Below, in pieces: positions 61,101 through 64,000 of a stretch of DNA of 64,000 nucleotides; the stretch's first letter is position 1, and each line of letters starts with the position of its first letter. Origin of the DNA: Inquilinus ginsengisoli_B. Its GTDB lineage: Bacteria; Pseudomonadota; Alphaproteobacteria; DSM-16000; Inquilinaceae. Under the pieces are notes generated by a model, which was given only the letters and a program-made list of their open reading frames with translations, did no database searches and was not told the origin of the DNA. The DNA lies in the NCBI RefSeq assembly GCF_050434925.1, contig NZ_JBNDJK010000001.1, forward strand, positions 6,324,001-6,388,000, written 5' to 3'. The position numbers and the translations under genes were made by a program.

Positions 61101-64000
61101 GCCGTGCCGCCGTCGTTGACGCTGTAATAGTGCGTCAGCTTGCCGGTGACGTCGGTGATCTGGCTGGCGACGTCGTCGACCGCCGTGTTGGTGGCGAAGA
61201 GCTGCGAGCCGTTGATGGCATCGGTCGAGTCGGCCGCGATCCGGCCGGCCGCGACGTTGGTGATGGTCCGCTCCGCCCCCGGCGCGCCGACGCTGACCGT
61301 GCTGGTCGGCGCCGTTCCGGCGAAGGTGTAGGTCGTCCCGGCAATGGTGGTGCTGGCCGTGCCGACCGCCGCCGCCGTCACCGAGCCCGAGCCCAGCGCC
61401 ACGTCGTCGGCATTGGTCGCCGAGGCCGCGTCGCCGAAGGCGAGCGAGCCCGCCCCAGCCGCGCTGCTGGCGTTACCAAGCGCCACTGAACCCTGGCCCG
61501 TGGCGGTGTTGGTGTTGCCCAGCGCCAGCGCGCCGGTGCCGGTGGCGGTATTGTTGGCGCCCATGCCCACGGCGCCGGTGCCGGTGACGGTGTTCGGATC
61601 GCCGATCGCAACCGCGCCGTCGCCGTTCACCACCTGACCTTGGCCGATCGCCACGGCACCGGTGCCGCCGTTCACCGTCGAGTTGGCGCCGATCGCCACC
61701 GAGCCCGGACCGGCCGCGGCCGCGACCGTGTTGTTGAAGCCGAGTGCCGTGGTCGAGTCGGCAAGGGCGTTGCTGTTGGTGCCGATCGCCACGGCGGTGG
61801 CGCCGCTCGCGACGGTATTGGTGCCGATCGCGACCGCCCAGCTGTTCGACGCATTGGAGTTGAGGCCCAGGGCGACGGCGCTTTCCGCACTCGCCGTGGC
61901 CAGGACGCCGACCGCCGTCGCGTTCGCCGCCGTCGCGTTGGCGAGAACGCCCATGGCCGTGGTGCGATCCGCCGACGCCGTGCTGTTCAGGCCGACGGCG
62001 GTGGACCAGGTGCCGGTCGCAGCGGCGTTGGGGCCGAGGGCCGAGCCGCCCTGCCCGGTCGCCTTCGCGGAGTTCCCCAGCGCCACCGCCTCGAAAGAGG
62101 TGAAGCCGCCTGGAAGCGCCGTGCCGGCAGCACCGCTCGCAGTGGACGCGATGCCGATGGCGATCGGCGAACCGTCGCCGCCCGTGACGACGGCCTGGGC
62201 GAGAGACCCCAGGGCCATGGCTCCGCCTCCGCCACCGCTGATGGCCTTTGCCCCATTGCCGACCGCGATCGTGGTCCCGCCCGACGCGTTGGCCTGATAG
62301 CCGACCGCGACCGACCCCGCGCCCGATGCCGTGGCCGCGATCCCGGCCGCCATCGCATTGGCGCCGGTGGCGCCGTCATTGATGTAGTTCGGCCCGTGCG
62401 CGCCGCCGTCGTTGACGCTGTAGTAGTGGACGGGGTTGCTGGCGGCGATCGCCTCGACCGCCTGGTTGGTGGCGTAGAGCTGGCTGCCGTTGATGGCGTC
62501 GGTCGAGTCGATCGCGATCCGGCCCGCCGCGACATTGGTGATGGTGCGCTCGTTGCCGGCGCTGCCGACGCTGACGGTGCTGGTCGGGGCGGCGCCGGCG
62601 AAGTTGAAGGTGGTGCCGCCGATCGTGGTGCTGGCCGTGCCGACCGCAGCCGCCGTCACCGAGCCGGAGCCCAGCGCCACGTCCTTGGCGTTGGTCGCCG
62701 AGGCCGCGTCGCCGAAGGCGAGCGAGCCCGCCCCGGTGGCGCTGCTGGCGTTGCCGAGCGCGACCGAGCCCTGGCCCGTCGCGGTGTTGGTGTTGCCCAG
62801 CGCCAGCGCGCCGGTGCCGTTGACCGTGTTGTTGGCGCCCATGCCGACGGCGCCGGTGCCGGTCACCGAGTTCGGATCGCCGATCGCGACCGCGCCGTCG
62901 CCGTTCACCACCTGGCCCTGGCCGATCGCCACCGCCCCGGTGCCGCCCAGCACCTGCGAGCTGGTGCCGATCGCGACCGAGCCCGGGCCGGCCCCGGCCG
63001 CCACCGTGCTGGCTTCGCCCAAGGCCACGGTCGAGCGGGCAAGAGCCTGGGTGTTGGTGCCGATCGAGATAGCGGTCTCTTCACTCGCGATCGCATTGGT
63101 GCCGATCGCGGTCGCCCAGGAGTTCGAGGCGTTGGCGTTGGTGCCCAGAGCGATCGCGGAACTCGCGGTCGCACTGGCGGCATTGCCCATGGCGATGGCG
63201 CTGTCTGCCGACGCATTGGCCAATGCGCCGATCGCCACCGACAAGGTGCCGGAAGCGGCGCTCGCATTGCCCAGGGCAATGGCGGAGTCGGCGCTTGCGT
63301 TGGTTCCGACGCCCATGGCCAGGGCGTTGAGGCCGCTCGCCTGACTGATCCGGCCGACCGCGATGCTGCTGCCGCCGGTCGCCAGCGCCCCGTTGCCGAT
63401 GGCCGTGGCGCTCGCGGTGGTGGCGTTGGCACCGGGACCGACAGCCGTGGCGAACTCCCCGGACGCGCCGGCGAACTCGCCGAGCGCCAGGCTGTTGGTG
63501 GCGCTGGCATTGGCGAAGGCACCCACCGCCGTGGAGCCGCTGACCCCCGATGCCGAGGCGTTGACGCCGATCGCGGTGCTGCTGACGGCCGAAGCGTTGG
63601 CGCCGGTGCCGAGCGCAATGGCATCGCCGCCCGACGCGTTCGCCTGATAGCCCTGCGCCACGGCCTGATCGCCGGATGCGGTGGCCGCGATGCCGGCCGC
63701 CATCGAATTGGCGCCGGTGGCGCCGTCATTGCCGTAGTTCGCGCCGTGTGTGCCGCCGTCGTTCACGCTGTAGTAATGGACAGCCGCGCCCGCAATGCTG
63801 GATTCCAGCGCCTGGTTGGTGGCGAAGAGCTGGCTGCCGTTGATGGCATCCGTCGAGGTGGCGTCGATCCGCCCGGCCGCGACGTTGGTGATGGTGCGCT
63901 CGGCACCCGGGGCGCCGACGCTGACCGTGCTGCCCGGCGTGGTCCCGGCGAAGTTGTAGGTGGTGCCGCCGATCACCGTGCTGGCGGTGCCGACCGCGGC
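52199..64000 (-). CDS. Giant YadA-type trimeric autotransporter adhesin (5' end outside window)
   Basis: An open frame of 3,934 codons reaches the right edge. The C-terminus is a YadA anchor: a coiled coil (FDSLNGKIKQARREAWQGAA), GIAASSLQFDPRPGKISAAM, then four beta strands that form the trimeric barrel. Upstream come at least 15 neck motifs of the form ERTITNVAAGR...STDAINGSQLFATN, spaced along the protein, separated by long head stretches of the 14-residue YadA head repeat (for example AVAIGxGAxAxGxxS) and by HYYSVNDGG and GGGIKYFHATSTLADSQA stalk segments. The last residues are SFTFN, so the terminal aromatic residue is one place in from the end. The signal peptide lies outside the window. 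A role in surface adhesion is expected; the receptor is unknown. Confidence 0.97.
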   Translation of the reverse strand, partial: AAVGTASTVIGGTTYNFAGTTPGSTVSVGAPGAERTITNVAAGRIDATSTDAINGSQLFATNQALESSIAGAAVHYYSVNDGGTHGANYGNDGATGANSMAAGIAATASGDQAVAQGYQANASGGDAIALGTGANASAVSSTAIGVNASASGVSGSTAVGAFANASATNSLALGEFAGASGEFATAVGPGANATTASATAIGNGALATGGSSIAVGRISQASGLNALAMGVGTNASADSAIALGNASAASGTLSVAIGALANASADSAIAMGNAASATASSAIALGTNANASNSWATAIGTNAIASEETAISIGTNTQALARSTVALGEASTVAAGAGPGSVAIGTSSQVLGGTGAVAIGQGQVVNGDGAVAIGDPNSVTGTGAVGMGANNTVNGTGALALGNTNTATGQGSVALGNASSATGAGSLAFGDAASATNAKDVALGSGSVTAAAVGTASTTIGGTTFNFAGAAPTSTVSVGSAGNERTITNVAAGRIAIDSTDAINGSQLYATNQAVEAIAASNPVHYYSVNDGGAHGPNYINDGATGANAMAAGIAATASGAGSVAVGYQANASGGTTIAVGNGAKAISGGGGGAMALGSLAQAVVTGGDGSPIAIGIASTASGAAGTALPGGFTSFEAVALGNSAKATGQGGSALGPNAAATGTWSTAVGLNSTASADRTTAMGVLANATAANATAVGVLATASAESAVALGLNSNASNSWAVAIGTNTVASGATAVAIGTNSNALADSTTALGFNNTVAAAAGPGSVAIGANSTVNGGTGAVAIGQGQVVNGDGAVAIGDPNTVTGTGAVGMGANNTATGTGALALGNTNTATGQGSVALGNASSAAGAGSLAFGDAASATNADDVALGSGSVTAAAVGTASTTIAGTTYTFAGTAPTSTVSVGAPGAERTITNVAAGRIAADSTDAINGSQLFATNTAVDDVASQITDVTGKLTHYYSVNDGGTAGGNFNNDGATSAGALAAGIGAVASGGPSTAVGNNAAATGGTTVALGSGATATGGGSGAGMALGTGAKAIVTAGDGSPIAIGPGATASGAAGTVLPGGFTSFEATAIGGSATATGAGGTALGGNSSATATWSTAVGLASSATADHATAVGVLANASAADALALGNGATAGDAGAVALGTGSVTAAAVGTASTTIAGTTYTFAGTAPASTVSIGAAGAERTITNVAAGRIAADSTDAINGSQLFATNTAVDDVASQITDVTGKLTHYYSVNDGGTAGANYNNDGATGLNSLAAGIGASATAANATAVGVLATASAESAVALGLNSNASNSWAVAVGTNTVASGATAVAIGTNSNALADSTTALGFNNTVAAAAGPGSVAIGASSQVLGGAGAVAIGQGQVVNGDGAVAIGDPNTVTGTGAVGLGANNTVNGTGALALGSGNTATGQGSVALGNASSAAGAGSLAFGDAASAINAKDVALGSGSVTAAAIGTASTTIGGTTYNFAGTTPTSTVSVGSAGNERTITNVAAGRIAIDSTDAINGSQLYATNQAVEAIAASNPVHYYSVNDGGTPGANYINDGATGANAMAAGIAATASGGQAVAIGYQSNASGLESTALGYLSQATGVNATALGNQITAEADGSVAIGANTGLAVDAASTNGVAIGWGAKVANAPSAIALGDTASAGTADAIALGHGATAGANAGDVALGSGSITTAAVGTASTTIAGTTYNFAGTAPTSTVSVGAPGAERTITNVAAGRIAIDSTDAVNGSQLFATNTSVDTLNTKVDNISNGGGIKYFHATSTLADSQATGTDSTAAGPEAVASVTDGVAVGHGATAGANAGDVALGSGSTTAAVVGTASTTIAGTTYAFAGTAPTSTVSVGAPGAERTITNVAAGRIAGDSTDAVNGSQLFATNTAVDSVASEVTTITGKLTHYYSVNDGGTVGANYDNDGATGTNSLAAGVAASATAADAVALGNGATAGDAGAVALGSGSTTAAAVGTASTTIAGTTYNFAGTTPASTVSVGAPGAERTITNVAAGRIAATSTDAVNGSQLFATNTSVDTVNTKVDNISNGGGIKYFHATSTLADSQATGTDSTAAGPEAVASVTDGVAVGHGATAGANAGDVALGSGSTTAAAVGTASITIAGTTYAFAGTAPTSTVSVGAPGAERTITNVAAGRIAATSTDAVNGSQLFATNTSVDTVNTKVDNITNGGGIKYFHATSTLADSQATGTDSTAAGPEAVASVTDGVAVGHGATAGVNAGDVALGSGSTTAAVVGTTGTTIAGTTYAFAGTAPTSTVSVGAPGAERTITNVAAGRIAGDSTDAVNGSQLFATNTAVDSVASEVTTITGKLTHYYSVNDGGTVGANYDNDGATGTNALAAGVAASATATDAVALGNGATAGDAGAVALGSGSVTAAAVGTANTTIAGTTYTFAGTTPTSTVSVGAPGAERTITNVAAGRLSATSTDAVNGSQLFATNTAVDDVASQITDVTGKLTHYYSVNDGGTAGANYDNDGATGTNSLAAGVAASATGARSTAIGYQASASGGAAVAIGPGATVTGASSVALGDDVKTAGDIAVAIGYSSQALGAATVAIGAFNTVAAGAGSGAVAIGNNLQVQGGIGAVAMGESQVVDGVGAVALGNLNSVTGTGAVGMGSNNTVNGPGALALGSGNNVWGQGSVALGNASSATEAGSLAFGDAASATNAGDVALGSGSVTAAAVGTASATIAGGTYNFAGTSPASTVSVGSAGVERTITNVAAGRLSATSTDAVNGSQLFASNQAIDNVASQITDVDGKLTHYYSVNDGGTQGANYDNRGATGTNSLAAGVGASATAANATAVGNGSQALAASTVALGDTTTVAAAAGTGSVAIGHNSQVLGGTGAVAIGEGQTVSGDGAVAIGDPNIVSGTGAVGLGANNTADGTGALAIGSANIATGQGSVALGNASSAAGAGSLAFGDAASAGNAGDVALGSGSVTAAAVGTAGTTIAGTNYSFAGTAPTSTVSVGAPGAERTITNVAAGRLSGTSTDAVNGSQLFATNQAVESVATAANAGWNLSADGGATSQNIAPGGTASFAAGSNTTVSRTGSTITYGVVADPSFNSVTVGGTSITTDGLTIAGGPSITTAGINAGGKTITNVAPGVGGTDAVNVNQLNEIGDVANAGWNLQANGDTATKVAPGGTVQFLNGQNIAVTRTGTDITVATTPALTADSLTLTSGQVFDASGLNMNGTKITGLAPGEVSSTSTEGINGSQLHGVAQSIVTHLGGDSTVNPDGTITGPTYNIQGNNYTTVTDAFDAVDGNLTTINNQLTNINNGAGIKYFHANSTLADSQAVGTDSVAVGPEAVASTQDGIAIGHGAVAGANAGDVALGSGSTTAAVVATAGTTIAGKDYSFAGATPTSTVSVGAPGAERTITNVAAGRLSATSTDAVNGSQLFATNSAINVLGTQVGNGGIGPVQYSNAGTPTTPNGGTPTFDLTLVGKDSGPVRLHNMDKGVVSSTSTDAINGSQLFGTAQSITNVLGGTSTVNPDGTITGPTFVVQGGSYTTVYDAIGAVDSTLTNINNGGGIKYFHANSTLADSQAIGTDSVAVGPAAVASTQNSVAMGNGAQASANAGDVALGAGSKTAAAVGTSSASFNNFTLDNFAGANPTSTVSVGDVGAERTITNVAAGRITATSTDAINGSQMFALASVVDNSINGGGGIKYFHTNSTLADSSATGTNSTAIGPASTASAANAISMGNGASASANNAIAIGAGAQATKANSLALGAGSKTLANLSDAAYTPVVGATTAGVATGEVSVGSSGAERRVTNVAAGSAPTDAANVSQLQALSSLSVKYDTDSSGNIGNRITLQGGDKSAPVVIGNVAPGVAGTDAVNVDQLNGAFDSLNGKIKQARREAWQGAAIGIAASSLQFDPRPGKISAAMGGGMWHEQGALALGLGYTAESGRVRLNARAVTSGDDWGGGIGVSFTFN
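56623..58930. repeat. Tandem repeat array in the adhesin gene (about 420-bp units, 1.26-kb higher order)
   Basis: Five neck-to-neck units of about 410-430 bp follow one another. They are of two kinds: A (TGKLTHYYSVNDGG stalk) and B (GGGIKYFHATSTLADSQATG stalk). Their order from low to high coordinate is A-B-B-A-B. Matching segments at 57054 and 58317, and at 57246 and 58509, are 1,263 bp apart, three units. Copies differ by few bases, so unequal recombination should change the number of units. Confidence 0.8.
59860..61930. repeat. Near-identical long duplicates in the adhesin head region
   Basis: About 240 bp at 59960-60200 recurs almost unchanged at 61685-61925 (offset 1,725 bp), and about 230 bp at 60318-60545 recurs at 61140-61367 (offset 822 bp). 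Further related head blocks (SVALGNASSAAGAGSLAFGD) occur near 55200, 56000, 59700, 61400 and 62700. They mark recent internal duplications or gene conversion. Confidence 0.75.

Noticed and set aside
52328..61489. Two very long plus-strand ORFs of 1,247 and 1,624 codons
   Set aside because: They lie opposite the adhesin gene and are its repeats read backwards, rich in Arg, Gly and Asp. The minus frame has the YadA motifs.
52600..63900. Regularly spaced repeats resembling a CRISPR array
   Set aside because: The repeats are in-frame protein repeats with no short constant spacer length and no cas genes nearby.

Overview
This is a GC-rich window whose gene content points to an alphaproteobacterium, probably of the Rhodospirillales/Azospirillum-Inquilinus type. 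That placement is inferred from a popZ (DUF2497) gene beside valS, a GTTC-N7-GTTC LexA box of the alphaproteobacterial type before uvrA, a cpa-style tad locus, an IalB-family protein and thuA/thuB homologues. No rRNA or other marker fixes the genus.

Region 1 (1-3.7 kb) is the broken end of an integrated island. It holds a partial group II intron with its maturase, an IS91-type transposase beside a tyrosine-recombinase gene broken by a 23-bp palindromic insert, the tail of an IS66 transposase, and the C-terminal half of a phage-type integrase that abuts tRNA-Lys(TTT). Region 2 (3.8-11.4 kb) is core: a small lipoprotein, coaD, gyrA, a MATE exporter, a LysE-type exporter, two small ORFs and an NADP-dependent reductase. 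Region 3 (11.5-22.3 kb, minus strand) is a tight 12-gene tad/cpa operon for a Flp pilus: cpaB-cpaC-cpaE-cpaF-tadB-tadC-tadD-DUF3613-like-tadG-flp-tadE-cpaA. It is preceded by a 638-bp AT-richer gap.

Region 4 (22.9-26 kb) carries a sugar-binding protein, a Gfo/Idh/MocA dehydrogenase and a ThuA protein, with no transporter permease or ATPase genes beside them. Region 5 (26-31 kb) has ssb, an exported EndoU-type nuclease with a candidate immunity gene, and uvrA behind a LexA box. Region 6 (31-41.5 kb) holds a frameshifted choloylglycine-hydrolase-family gene, LysR/MFS, a second MFS, ada, a divergent HxlR/SDR pair, an ArsR regulator with two SRPBCC paralogues, and a CBS protein. Region 7 (41.7-48 kb) is core: valS, popZ, tolC, a rhodanese, a pcm-like gene, tRNA-Cys and tRNA-Asn.

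Region 8 (48.2-64 kb) is a methyltransferase, a glycosyltransferase-like gene, and a surface operon. In transcription order the operon is a giant YadA-type trimeric autotransporter (over 3,900 residues, running off the right edge), an IalB-like protein, an exported hypothetical protein and an OmpA-DUF4189 fusion. The OmpA-type partner suggests a TpgA-like cell-wall anchor for the adhesin. The adhesin gene carries tandem and higher-order DNA repeats that should make its length variable. This operon and the exported EndoU pair are the most unusual parts of the window.
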